Shown here: positions 54,551 to 64,000 of the stretch, one piece after another
Layout: each line of letters starts with the position of its first letter
Numbering within the stretch: position 1 is the first letter of the stretch
Assembly (NCBI GenBank): GCA_963819855.1
Contig: CAWFYC010000026.1
Coordinates: 1-64,000 of the forward strand
Reading direction: 5' to 3'
Length of the DNA stretch: 64,000 nucleotides
Source of the DNA: JAMXLO01 sp963819855
Lineage (GTDB): Bacteria > Pseudomonadota > Alphaproteobacteria > Acetobacterales > Acetobacteraceae
Made by a program: the position numbers and the translations under genes
The notes under the pieces: generated by a model
Database searches by the model: none
Seen by the model: only the letters and a program-made list of their open reading frames with translations
Told to the model about the DNA's origin: nothing

Positions 54551-55338
54551 CCGGCCGCGACGGTGGCGCCGAGCTGGTGCCGATCGCCAATTCGCCTGTC
54601 GTCATCCTGGTGCGGCCGCAGCTTGCCGACAACATTGGCGCCTGCGCGCGCGCCATGGCGAATGGCGGGCTGTTCCACCTGCGCCTGGTCGCGCCGCGCG
54701 ATGGCTGGCCGCAGGAGAAGGCGTGGCGCAATTCGTCGGGCGCGGATCGCATCCTCGACGCGGCGACCGTGTTCGCTTCGGTGGCCGATGCGGTCGCCGA
54801 CCTGCATCGCGTGTTCGCCACCTGTCCGCGCCCTCGCCACATCGTCAAACCGGTGCTGACCGCGCGTGGCGCCGCCGCCGAACTGCGCGAGATCGGCACG
54901 CGTGCCCTGCGCGCCGGCGTGCTGTTCGGCCCGGAACGCGCGGGCCTCGACAACGACGACATGGCGCAGGCGGATGCGCTGGTCCGCTATCCGCTCAACC
55001 CGGCGTTCATGTCGCTCAACCTGGCGCAGGCGGTGATGGTGCTGGCGTATGAATGGTGGACCGCAGCGGACGCCACGGCGCCGCGCGAGCTGATGACCAA
55101 CGAGACGCGGGTCGCGACCAAGGGAGAACTGGAGAACTTCCTCGCCCATCTGGTCGATCAACTGGATGCGTGCGGCTTCCTGCGCAACCTGCCGAAGCGC
55201 CCGGGTATGGTGCGCAACATCCGCCACTTCTTTCAGCGCGGCGAAGTGACCGAGCAGGAGCTGCGCACCCTGCACGGGATCGTCACCGAACTGGCGATCG
55301 GACGACGGCAGATGGGGCGGCTGGAAGACGCGGATTAG
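54547..55338 (+). CDS. trmJ: TrmJ-type RNA 2'-O-methyltransferase
   Basis: A 263-residue SPOUT methyltransferase of the TrmH group 1/TrmJ family, which 2'-O-methylates position 32 of tRNA in E. coli. Knot-forming motifs are VVILVRPQLADNIGACARAM (motif 1), GVLFGPERAGLDNDD (motif 2) and PLNPAFMSLNLAQAVMVLAY (motif 3). The helical C-terminal extension (GELENFLAHLVDQLDACGFL; MVRNIRHFFQRGEVTEQEL) is typical for TrmJ. ATG overlaps the DUF305 stop. Confidence 0.93.
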   Translation: MTGRDGGAELVPIANSPVVILVRPQLADNIGACARAMANGGLFHLRLVAPRDGWPQEKAWRNSSGADRILDAATVFASVADAVADLHRVFATCPRPRHIVKPVLTARGAAAELREIGTRALRAGVLFGPERAGLDNDDMAQADALVRYPLNPAFMSLNLAQAVMVLAYEWWTAADATAPRELMTNETRVATKGELENFLAHLVDQLDACGFLRNLPKRPGMVRNIRHFFQRGEVTEQELRTLHGIVTELAIGRRQMGRLEDAD

Positions 55339-55381
55339 AGTAATTTCAGATTGACTGGAATAGCATGCGATCACTTCGCTC

Positions 55382-55474
55382 GATGGGTTTCGCTGCGCTC
55401 TACCCATCCTACAAGTTGCTGCGCGCTCGTCGCCGTAGTTGCCGTAGGATGGGTAGAGCGCAGCGAAACCCATC
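55382..55474. repeat. Palindromic repeat, copy 1
   Basis: Perfect 31-bp inverted arms, GATGGGTTTCGCTGCGCTCT...CCTAC at 55382-55412 and its reverse complement at 55444-55474. The same arms occur at 59271-59301 and 59324-59354. The loops differ. It ends one base before the stop codon of the Ldh-type gene. Confidence 0.9.
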
Positions 55475-55475
55475 A

Positions 55476-56531
55476 TCACCCCTGCTGCCGACAGGCCCTC
55501 CCCTCGGGAGGCCTGACGCCAAAGCGTTCGGCCCAGGGCACCAATGCCGCCATCGCCTCCGTCCGCGGCGCGAGGCCGTGCGCCTGTGCCTCGCGCAGGC
55601 CGGCGAGCGCCTGTGCACCGGGCAGGCGCACCTTGCGGTCCAGGCCGGCTGGGGGCGTGGCACGGCAGGCATCGGCGATCCACTCGGTCTGGCGCGTGAA
55701 TTCGGCGCGGCCGGCAAACAGTTCCGGATCGAACACCTGCACGAACACGGAGCCGCCCCAGGCATGCACCGGATCCGCGCGGCCATAGCCGGCGAGACCC
55801 TGGGTCAACGCCTCCACCATCCAGGCCAGACCGGTGCCCTTGTGGCCGTGGTCGAGGCCTCCCACCGGCAGCAACGCGCCGCCCGACAGCGCGTGCGGAT
55901 CGTCCGAGGACACGCCGTCCGCGTCGAGCAACCATGATCCTGGCAGGCGCCGGCCTTCCCGCCGCGCCCGGGCGACCATGGCGAGCGTGGTGATCGAGGT
56001 GGAGATGTCGATCAGGATCGGGTCGGATTGCGTGGGGATGCCGATGGCGATCGGATCGGGCATGAACACCGCACGCCTGCCGCCGAACGGCACCACCTGT
56101 GCTTCCGATGGATCGCTGCAAGCGACGATTGCCAGCATACCCTGATCGGTCGCCGCCGTGAGGAACGTGGCGAGGCAGCCGATATGGTGGCTGCGCCGGA
56201 TCGCGATGGCGCACACGCCATGCGTCTGCGCGCGCGACGCCGCCAGACGCACGGCGCGGTCCACCAGCCACACGCCTGGCAACGACCGCCCGTCCCAGAC
56301 GCAGGCGGCCGCCCGATCGACGAGAGTTGTCGGGTCGCCGGTCCCCTGCATGACGCCCGCGGCGATGTCTTCGAGATAGTCGGCGAGTTGCGCCAGCCCA
56401 TGTGTGTCGTGGCCCATCGCATCGGCGGTGACCAGCAGTCGCGCGGTGACCTGTGGCTTGTCGCCGTCCAGTCCCGCCGCTATCAGCAGTGACGCCGCAT
56501 AGCCGATCAGGTCGTCGAAATCATAGATCAT
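55476..56531 (-). CDS. Ldh-family (malate/lactate dehydrogenase type) oxidoreductase
   Basis: A 351-residue NAD(P)-dependent dehydrogenase of the LDH2/MDH2 (YlbC/AllD/DpkA) family, which is unrelated to classical Rossmann LDH. Key phrases: DAMGHDTHGLAQL (catalytic His), IAIRRSHHIGCLATF (His), AVFMPDPIAIGIPT and ALLPVGGLDHGHKGTGLAWM. Substrates include malate, ureidoglycolate, sulfolactate and 2-oxo/2-hydroxy acids. It leads an operon-like group with the ABC importer upstream (minus strand) and is followed by palindromic repeat copy 1. With lutCBA nearby, a 2-hydroxy acid is a plausible substrate class. Confidence 0.88.
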   Translation of the reverse strand: MIYDFDDLIGYAASLLIAAGLDGDKPQVTARLLVTADAMGHDTHGLAQLADYLEDIAAGVMQGTGDPTTLVDRAAACVWDGRSLPGVWLVDRAVRLAASRAQTHGVCAIAIRRSHHIGCLATFLTAATDQGMLAIVACSDPSEAQVVPFGGRRAVFMPDPIAIGIPTQSDPILIDISTSITTLAMVARARREGRRLPGSWLLDADGVSSDDPHALSGGALLPVGGLDHGHKGTGLAWMVEALTQGLAGYGRADPVHAWGGSVFVQVFDPELFAGRAEFTRQTEWIADACRATPPAGLDRKVRLPGAQALAGLREAQAHGLAPRTEAMAALVPWAERFGVRPPEGRACRQQG

Positions 56532-56571
56532 ACGGCACTCCTCATGGCCGGCCGGTCGCGGCCAAACTCAT

Positions 56572-57363
56572 TTACGACCGACCACGGATCCGGCGTTGCG
56601 CAATGTCCCAGGGAATGATGGCGCGCTCGGCCAGCGTAACGGCGCCGAACAACGCAAGCCCAAGTAGCGTCAAAACGAAAATGGCGGCGAACGCCAGATC
56701 GGGCCGCATGTTGCCGGTCTGGATCTGGATGTAAAAGCCCAATCCGCGGTCGCTGCCGATGAACTCTGCGATGGTCGCGCCGACCGTGGCGTTGACGGCG
56801 GCGAACTTGAAACCGACGAAGCATTGCGGCAGCGCCGCCGGCAGTCGCAGCCGCCAGAAGTTGCGCCACGCCGAGGCGCCGGTGGTGGCGCTGAAGCGGG
56901 TCAGTTCCTCGGACAGCGATGAGAACCCGGCGATCGCGTTGAGCACCACCGGAAAGAAGCAGACCAGGAACACCACGATGATCTTCGGCAGCAGGCCGAA
57001 GCCGAGCCAGGCGATGAAGATCGGTGCGAAGGCTATCTTCGGCACCATCTCCAGGCTGACGCACAGCGGATACAGCGTGCGCCGCAGCAGTTGCGAGGTC
57101 ACGATGGCCAACCCGAGCGGCACGCCCGCCGCGAGCGCTGCCACGAAACCGAGCAGCGTTTCCGACGCGGTGACCATCGTGTATTCGGCCAGCCGCGGAA
57201 TGTCGGCTGCCGAATTGATCACGATGTCGGACGGACGTTGCAGGATATATCTGGGGATCGAGAACCAGTCGATCGAGCGTTCCCAGAACAGGATGAGCAG
57301 CGCCAGGAAGATCGGAAAGGTGGCGAGCCGGCCAAAGCGCGCGATGACAAGGCCCATCTGCAT
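56572..57363 (-). CDS. ABC transporter permease, NitT/TauT type
   Basis: A 263-residue permease; ATG at 57363 (a GTG lies one codon upstream). EAA loop is GASAWRNFWRLRLPAALPQC. Six hydrophobic segments, the first being FPIFLALLILFWERSIDWF. It follows the ATPase gene with 11 bases between and precedes the Ldh-type gene by 40 bases. Its relatives import small anions, sulfonates or aromatic acids. Confidence 0.9.
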   Translation of the reverse strand: MQMGLVIARFGRLATFPIFLALLILFWERSIDWFSIPRYILQRPSDIVINSAADIPRLAEYTMVTASETLLGFVAALAAGVPLGLAIVTSQLLRRTLYPLCVSLEMVPKIAFAPIFIAWLGFGLLPKIIVVFLVCFFPVVLNAIAGFSSLSEELTRFSATTGASAWRNFWRLRLPAALPQCFVGFKFAAVNATVGATIAEFIGSDRGLGFYIQIQTGNMRPDLAFAAIFVLTLLGLALFGAVTLAERAIIPWDIAQRRIRGRS

Positions 57364-57374
57364 CACTGCTCCAT

Positions 57375-58163
57375 CTAGATCACGCCGTAGCCACGAAAGA
57401 TGTCGCCGATCTCGTTGACGTAACGAACGAACTCTGGCGACTTTTTCACCTCGGCGTCGCGCGGCCAGGGCAGGTCAATGTCGATGATGCCGTGCAGCCG
57501 TCCGGGGCGTGGCGTGATCAGGCAGACCTTGCCGGACAACTGCACCGCCTCCTCGATGGAGTGCGTCACCAACAGCACCGTCGGGCGCGTGCGGCGCCAC
57601 TGCTCCTGCAGGTCGGCCCGGATGCGCTCGCGCGTCATCGCGTCCAACTTGCCCAGCGGCTCGTCGAGCAGCAGCGTCGGCGGGCTATGCACGAACGCCT
57701 GGCAGAACGCCGCGCGCTGCTGCATGCCGCCGGAGAGTTCATACGGTCTGCGGTGCGCAAAATCGGCGAGGCCGACCGACGCCAGCAGCTCGTCGATGCG
57801 CCCGCGGAAGGTGTTCGGTGACAGCCCGCGCAGTTCCAGTTGCAGTTCTACATTGCCGCGCACGCTGCGCCACGGCACCAGTGTACTGTCCTGGAACATG
57901 ATGCCGACGTCGGTGCGCACCTGGCGCACGCGCTCACCACCGACATGGATGGTACCCTCGGTCACCGGCAGCAGCCCGGCGATCATCAGGAGCAGGGTCG
58001 ATTTGCCGCATCCGGACGGCCCGAGCAGGGAGACGAACGCGCCGGCCTCGATCTCGAAGCTGGTCGGTCCGAACGCATGCACCGCATCGCTGCCGTCGCC
58101 GAAGTGTTTGGAGACCTCGTCGACGGATATGTGTGCCTGCGTCCGGACCGCCGCCTGCGTCAA
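57375..58163 (-). CDS. ABC transporter ATPase, NitT/TauT type
   Basis: A 262-residue ATPase. Walker A GPSGCGKST, Q-loop MFQDST, signature ELSGGMQQR, Walker B TLLLDEPL, switch His VTHS. The TTG start overlaps the binding-protein stop (TTGA). Start codon TTG is weak, which may set a lower ATPase level. Confidence 0.9.
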   Translation of the reverse strand: MTQAAVRTQAHISVDEVSKHFGDGSDAVHAFGPTSFEIEAGAFVSLLGPSGCGKSTLLLMIAGLLPVTEGTIHVGGERVRQVRTDVGIMFQDSTLVPWRSVRGNVELQLELRGLSPNTFRGRIDELLASVGLADFAHRRPYELSGGMQQRAAFCQAFVHSPPTLLLDEPLGKLDAMTRERIRADLQEQWRRTRPTVLLVTHSIEEAVQLSGKVCLITPRPGRLHGIIDIDLPWPRDAEVKKSPEFVRYVNEIGDIFRGYGVI

Positions 58164-59155
58164 GGCAGGTAGGCGTTGGTGTAGAAGGCAGTAGCCGACT
58201 TGTCGGTCTTCAGGCCGTTGTAGGTCTTCATCAGGCTCAGCATATCGTTCCAGTCGCTGGCGACGTGAAGGCCAAGCACGTGGCCGGTATTGGCCTTGGA
58301 ATACAGAACGCCGAGTGTGACATTCAGGACCGCGAGCGCCTGCGTCTTGCCGGCCTCCTCGTTCATCGTGCCGCCGACGATATCGGCCATGGCGGCGACG
58401 GCGGCCTTGGGATCGGCTTCAGTTGCCTTGTAGGATTCAATCGTGGCGGCGACGAAGCGCTTCACCAGATCGGGGTTGTTCGCCACCGTCGCGGTGTTCG
58501 CGACGATGCAGTAGCCGACCTGGTTGATGCCATAATCGGAATACGCGAATTCAACCGGCTTGGCGCCACCGGCCGCGAGGATTTCCGATGGCTTGTCGTC
58601 GAGCCCGCCCAACATGCCGACGGCTCCGCCGGTGCCCTGCAGGTAGCCGGTCACCAGAGCGCCCTCGGCAACGTTGGTGATGTGCACGCTGTCCACGGGG
58701 ATCTTTGCGTTTTTCAGCACCAGCGGGAAGAAGGTGTTGACACCGGCGTTGGCGGTGGTGAGCAGCATCTTGCCGGACAGATCGCTGATAGTCTTTATCC
58801 CGGTGTCGGGCCGCACCAGGATGCCGTCGGTCCCCATCGCGTCGATCACCGCGACTGAAATCAAGGGCGCGCCGTCGGCGGCGAGATTGACCATGGAGGC
58901 ACAGGACGCGTAGGCGAACTTGCTGTCGCCGTTTGCCACCAGCCGGTTGGCCGAACCCGATCCGTTGCCCGAGCGGATATCGAGGTCGATGCCGTGCTTG
59001 TCGTAGATGCCCTTGTCCTTGCCCAGCGCAAACCCGGCGTGCGAGCCGTAGTACATCCAGTTCAGCCGCAACCTGACCTTGTCCTCCGCCTGCGCCCCGT
59101 GCAGTGAGACGAAGGTGAGGGCGCCGGCGAGAATTATCCATCTGGTTGTTTTCAT
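58160..59155 (-). CDS. ABC substrate-binding protein, NMT1/SsuA type
   Basis: A 331-residue periplasmic binding protein. Signal peptide MKTTRWIILAGALTFVSLHG then AQA-EDKV. Mature start VRLRLNWMYYGSHAGFALGK followed by GIYDKHGIDLDIRSGNGSGS. Similar in layout to the protein at 15511-16473 but in a different operon. ATG at 59155 with AGGAG in front. First gene of the importer group; promoter should lie between it and repeat copy 2. Confidence 0.9.
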   Translation of the reverse strand: MKTTRWIILAGALTFVSLHGAQAEDKVRLRLNWMYYGSHAGFALGKDKGIYDKHGIDLDIRSGNGSGSANRLVANGDSKFAYASCASMVNLAADGAPLISVAVIDAMGTDGILVRPDTGIKTISDLSGKMLLTTANAGVNTFFPLVLKNAKIPVDSVHITNVAEGALVTGYLQGTGGAVGMLGGLDDKPSEILAAGGAKPVEFAYSDYGINQVGYCIVANTATVANNPDLVKRFVAATIESYKATEADPKAAVAAMADIVGGTMNEEAGKTQALAVLNVTLGVLYSKANTGHVLGLHVASDWNDMLSLMKTYNGLKTDKSATAFYTNAYLP

Positions 59156-59270
59156 GCCCTGCTCCTGGTTGGCGATGATCTTGACAGAGGGTGCAGCCGC
59201 CGGATTGCCGCACCGCATCGTTCGGTTGACCATCTACGTCACGGCTACAAGTGCCGCAATAGGCCGTGAT

Positions 59271-59354
59271 GATGGGTTTCGCTGCGCTCTACCCATCCTA
59301 CGGCAATGCGTGCGCGACAACACGTAGGATGGGTAGAGCGCAGCGAAACCCATC
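59271..59354. repeat. Palindromic repeat, copy 2
   Basis: Arms of 31 bases at 59271-59301 and 59324-59354, identical to those of copy 1 (55382-55474); the loop is shorter. Both copies lie at the two ends of the importer/Ldh group. Confidence 0.9.
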
Positions 59355-59439
59355 GAGCCAAATGATCGCATGCACATTGCCAGTAGCGGCCGCAGAATAC
59401 TCCGGACAGTATCGTTCCCATGTCGGATGGATAATCAAA

Positions 59440-60047
59440 TCAGCCGGCGGAATCACCGCCCGATCGTTCGATCGGCAACACGGATAACGACCGCACCCCC
59501 TGTGCGCCATGAATGAGAACGCCTTCGATATCCGCCGTCGCGGACGGCCCGGTATGGAAGGAAGCATAGTGCCGCTCACGGAACTCGGGCCGACGATAGG
59601 CAAGGTGCAGGTTGGCGACGATGTCGGCGGGATCGAGCAGGACGATCAGGTGCTGTGCCAGATACGCCACGGCGTTGACGCGGAGATCGGCATCGCTGAG
59701 CAGTACCGAGCCCGTCTCGGCGACGGCAAAGGATGCGTGCACGATGCCGAAATCGACATCGGCCAACTCCTGTGTCGCCTTGACCTCGCCAATATCGCGG
59801 GAGCCGGCGATCTCCGGGACAACCGAGCATACGACCTTGGCACTTGCGATCTTCTCGCGGATAGGCGCCAGGGGATCGCCCGCGGCCGGCGGATCGAGGA
59901 ACACGCCCCCCATCCGCTCGAGGTTGTCTTTGAACGCAGCCAGCAGCGAGGCTGCCGGGTGATCATCGAACAGCGGAACCAAAGGCAGCGGCCGATCCAG
60001 GCGCGGCAGATTCGCCCGAATCGAGGCCATGATGTCGTCGCGGCTGC

Positions 60048-60051
<4 letters not shown>
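59440..60051 (-). CDS. lutC: LutC-type lactate utilisation protein
   Basis: A 203-residue LUD-domain protein. Phrases: VFLDPPAAGDPLAPIREKIA, VDFGIVHASFAVAETGSVLL, SDADLRVNAVAYLAQHLIVL. LutABC together oxidise L-lactate to pyruvate. ATG at 60051 overlaps the lutB stop (ATGA). The order here, lutA-lutB-lutC on the minus strand, is the standard one. Confidence 0.92.
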
Positions 60052-61597
<1,546 letters not shown>

Positions 61598-61601
<4 letters not shown>

Positions 61602-62341
61602 GCATCTGCTCCATTCAGGATCTGAGCGATGTGGATGAATTTGATCGGCACGCCGATGCGCTCGGCGCAACCTTGCTGGTGCATCAGACAGGACGTATCG
61701 GCCGAAACGATGTACTCGGCGCCGGCCTGGGCGTGATCGCTGACCTTGTCGTAGCCCATCTTGGTGGAGACCACTTCCTCGAAGACCGAGAAGGTTCCGC
61801 CGAAGCCGCAGCACTCGTCCGGCCGCGCCGGCGTTACGAACTCGATGCCCGCGACCTTCGAGAGCAGATCCATGGGCTTGGAAAAGAACGGTTCATGCAG
61901 CTCCGACGGTCTTGCGTGCTTCAGCCGGCGCAACGTGCCGCAGCTGTTGTGGAGCCCGACGCGGTGGGGAAACCGGGCCCATGGGAACGCCTCCGCTTTC
62001 TCGATGTCGTGCAGGAACTCGACTAGTTCAAAGGTCCGTGACCGGACCTCCTTGACGTCCCCCGTCTGCTCGATGGCGTCCAAATTGTCCCGCACGTGGT
62101 GGACGCAGCTGCCGGAGGGCGCGACGACACAGTCGAAGCCGGAAAAGTTGCGTACGAACAGCGCCTCCGTGGCGGCACAGTCAGCATTAAAGCCGCTGTT
62201 CGCCATCGGCTGGCCGCAGCAGGTCTGGTCGGGTGGGTAAACCACCTCATGACCGAAGCGCTCAAGCAGTTCGAGCGTCGCGATGCCGACCTCGGGAAAG
62301 AAGGCGTCGATGTAGCAAGGAACGAACAGACCGATGCGCAT
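61598..62341 (-). CDS. lutA: LutA-type lactate utilisation protein
   Basis: A 247-residue protein with two CCG domains of the heterodisulfide reductase/glycolate oxidase (GlpC/LutA) type. Phrases: RIGLFVPCYIDAFFPEVGIA, TCCGQPMANSGFNADC, GSCVHHVRDN, GLHNSCGTLRRLKHARPSEL, PARPDECCGFGGTFSVFEEV and CLMHQQGC. First gene of the lut group; the divergent gene starts 94 bases upstream. Confidence 0.92.
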
Positions 62342-62435
62342 ACGTCACCTTTCTAGTCAGCTGCAACGGAACGTGCATACTCTCCGCGTTATCCGCAACG
62401 CTCATGTGGCGCGGCGAGTTTACCAGGAGATGCGG

Positions 62436-63197
62436 ATGCTCGAACTCGTCATGCTTCGCGCCCGCCCCGAACTGCGTCCGCAGCTGTTTGCTGATGCGAT
62501 GCAGGGCGTTTGGCCGGAGTTCATGCAGCACGATCCCACGGCGATGCTCTACTTTGCCGAGGCCCATCTCGACGCCTATCTCGATACTGCGTTCGCCGTC
62601 ATCGATCCGGCCGCACCCGACATCGCGGTCGGTCGGGCATTCGCGGTGCCGTTCGTGTTCGGCGACCTGCCCGACCGGATGGAGCTGCCCGACGCGGGCT
62701 GGGACGGCGTCATCCGCTGGGCGCATCGGGACCGCATGCTGGGGCGAACCGCCAACGCTCTCAGCGCATTGGAGATCACCCTGCTGCCAGAGCAGCGCGG
62801 GCGCGGTGCCTCGCGCGTCATCCTCGACGCGATGCGCAATCACGCGAAAACCCTCGGCTACCGCCATATGTTTGCGCCGGTCAGGCCGACAGCAAAGCAC
62901 CTGGAACCGTTCATGCCGATCGGAGACTACGTGAAGCGGCGCACTGCCGATGGCCTGCCGGCCGACCCGTGGCTGCGGGTTCACGTCCGGGCCGGCGGCG
63001 AGATCGTCAAGATGGCGCCGGCCAGCATGGTGATCGCCGGCAGTATCGCCGAATGGAGCCGTTGGGCCGGGATGTCATTCACGGCTTCCGGCGAGGTCGC
63101 GGTTCCAGGCGCTCTGGTGCCCGTCCACGTGTCGCTCGAGCAGGACCATGCTGTCTACGTCGAGCCGAACGTCTGGGTACGGCATTCCGTGACCTGA
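62436..63197 (+). CDS. GNAT-like N-acetyltransferase
   Basis: A protein of about 253 residues. Second ATG (62436) chosen because GGAG lies eight bases upstream. The fold reads as GNAT: ALEITLLPEQRGRGASRVIL is the acetyl-CoA pyrophosphate-binding region (Q/R-x-x-G-x-G/A), followed by MRNHAKTLGYRHMFAPVRPT. The N-terminal 100 residues (YFAEAHLDAYLDTAFAVID) are of a second, unassigned kind. Substrate unknown. Divergent from lutA. Confidence 0.7.
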   Translation: MLELVMLRARPELRPQLFADAMQGVWPEFMQHDPTAMLYFAEAHLDAYLDTAFAVIDPAAPDIAVGRAFAVPFVFGDLPDRMELPDAGWDGVIRWAHRDRMLGRTANALSALEITLLPEQRGRGASRVILDAMRNHAKTLGYRHMFAPVRPTAKHLEPFMPIGDYVKRRTADGLPADPWLRVHVRAGGEIVKMAPASMVIAGSIAEWSRWAGMSFTASGEVAVPGALVPVHVSLEQDHAVYVEPNVWVRHSVT

Positions 63198-63207
63198 TCA
63201 CATCGGC

Positions 63208-64000
63208 TCAGCGCGCGCACTCGATCACTACCGTGCCGATCTTGTCGCCGCGTTCGACCGCTTCGTGCGCGGCCGCCGCCTGGTAGAGCGGGAAGCGCGC
63301 GGCGACCGACAGCATGCGCTGCCCGCTCGCGATCCAGCTTGCCATGTCGCTCTGTGCCCGCTTGCGCGCGACCTGCGGCGTGCCCGGCAGCGACATCGGA
63401 TACAGCGCGACATTGCGCTGCATCAGATCGCCGACCGGCAGACGCGGCGTGCGATCGCCATTCGAGGCATAGATCGCGATGCTGCCATTGGTGCGCACGC
63501 AGCGCATGGTCGCGGCAAGGTTGCCGCCGAAATCCACGTCCACGATGTGATCGACGCCCTCGCCGCCGGTGATGTCGCGCACGCGTGCGGCGACGTCCTC
63601 GCTGCGATAGTTGATCACGTGGTCGGCACCACCGGCGCGTGCTCTCTCGGCCTTCGCTTCCGAGCTGACCGTAGCGATCACCGTGGCACCGGCAAACTTC
63701 GCGAGCTGCACTGCATAGTGCCCGACCGCCCCCGCGGCGCCGGTCACCAGCAGCGTGCGCCCCTGCACCGGGCCGGCGACGAACACGCAGTAATGCGCGG
63801 TCATGCCGGGGATACCGAGCGTCGCGCCCTCGGCGAACGACACATGGTCCGGCAACGGCATCACCAGATCGACGTTCAGCGCGATGTACTCCGCCGCGGT
63901 GCCCATCCAGCGACCGTTGCGCTGACCGTTGTACAGCCAGATGCGCTTGCCCTCCCAACCTTGCGGCACCATCGCGCCGACGCGATCCACCACACCCGCG
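63208..64000 (-). CDS. Quinone oxidoreductase-like MDR protein, partial
   Basis: C-terminal 260 or so residues of a zinc-free medium-chain dehydrogenase/quinone oxidoreductase. The Rossmann motif is LLVTGAAGAVGHYAVQLAKF and YRSEDVAARVRDITGGEGVD. The N-terminal catalytic part (usual family length about 325) runs off the window's right edge. NADPH would be the usual coenzyme. It converges with the GNAT-like gene, ten bases apart. Confidence 0.85.
   Translation of the reverse strand, partial: AGVVDRVGAMVPQGWEGKRIWLYNGQRNGRWMGTAAEYIALNVDLVMPLPDHVSFAEGATLGIPGMTAHYCVFVAGPVQGRTLLVTGAAGAVGHYAVQLAKFAGATVIATVSSEAKAERARAGGADHVINYRSEDVAARVRDITGGEGVDHIVDVDFGGNLAATMRCVRTNGSIAIYASNGDRTPRLPVGDLMQRNVALYPMSLPGTPQVARKRAQSDMASWIASGQRMLSVAARFPLYQAAAAHEAVERGDKIGTVVIECAR

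Noticed and set aside
54358..56271. Minus-strand open frame of 637 codons
   Set aside because: Antisense to trmJ and another frame of the Ldh-type gene, and crosses the palindromic repeat.

Overview
The window looks like a chromosomal stretch of a high-G+C alphaproteobacterium, most likely an Acetobacteraceae-type member of the Rhodospirillales. Pointers are a clpS-clpA pair beside a phasin gene with PhaR-like palindromes, a Hint-domain (autotransporter-adhesin-like) protein of the kind common in that family, alphaproteobacterial dispersed palindromic repeats, and best remembered resemblance of most housekeeping proteins to that group. This is inference from protein content; no rRNA or tRNA gene is present to confirm it.

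Layout. 0-12 kb is a decayed accessory zone: a metallopeptidase gene broken in several places behind three small envelope-type genes, a PEP-CTERM remnant, a frameshifted DDE transposase, truncated phosphoesterase and short-chain dehydrogenase tails, a broken gene of an orphan winged-helix family with a second remnant nearby, a frameshifted GxxExxY gene framed by a perfect 38-bp inverted repeat, an IS5-type remnant, and a low-G+C radical SAM/DUF4214 gene. 12-21 kb holds a dipeptide epimerase and then a tightly packed plus-strand operon: zinc alcohol dehydrogenase, a NitT/TauT-type ABC importer (permease, binding protein, ATPase), a Gfo/Idh/MocA oxidoreductase, a SAM methyltransferase-like protein and a methylenetetrahydrofolate-reductase-like protein.

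21-30 kb is a run of twelve minus-strand genes that reads as one catabolic unit: DUF29 protein, PaaA, PaaB, a CYP153-like cytochrome P450, PaaC, PaaD, a RidA-type protein, alpha/beta hydrolase, a dimeric-barrel protein, a TauD-type dioxygenase, an OB-fold DUF35 protein and an SCP-x-type thiolase. PaaE is missing. Facing it is an acyl-CoA dehydrogenase whose 3' end is frameshifted and present twice; between the two copies of that 3' end sits a DarTG-like pair (macro-domain antitoxin first, DarT-type ADP-ribosyltransferase second), apparently an inserted defence/toxin module.

33-55 kb is mostly core or core-like: a GlcG/HbpS protein, a protealysin-type M4 peptidase with its emfourin inhibitor, a serine hydrolase, clpS-clpA, phasin, D-Ala-D-Ala carboxypeptidase with a SPOR domain, rpiA, map, an amino-acid-type ABC binding protein, the Hint protein, a cupin, radC, a dual-specificity phosphatase with a broken partner gene, a TauD-type dioxygenase, an Nramp-related transporter, cysS, a DUF305 protein and a TrmJ-type rRNA/tRNA methyltransferase. 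55-64 kb has an Ldh-type dehydrogenase with a second NitT/TauT-type ABC importer, bracketed by two copies of a palindromic repeat, then lutCBA (lactate utilisation), a GNAT-like protein and a quinone oxidoreductase running off the end. The unusually frequent frameshifts in accessory genes could be decay or, in homopolymers, sequencing error.
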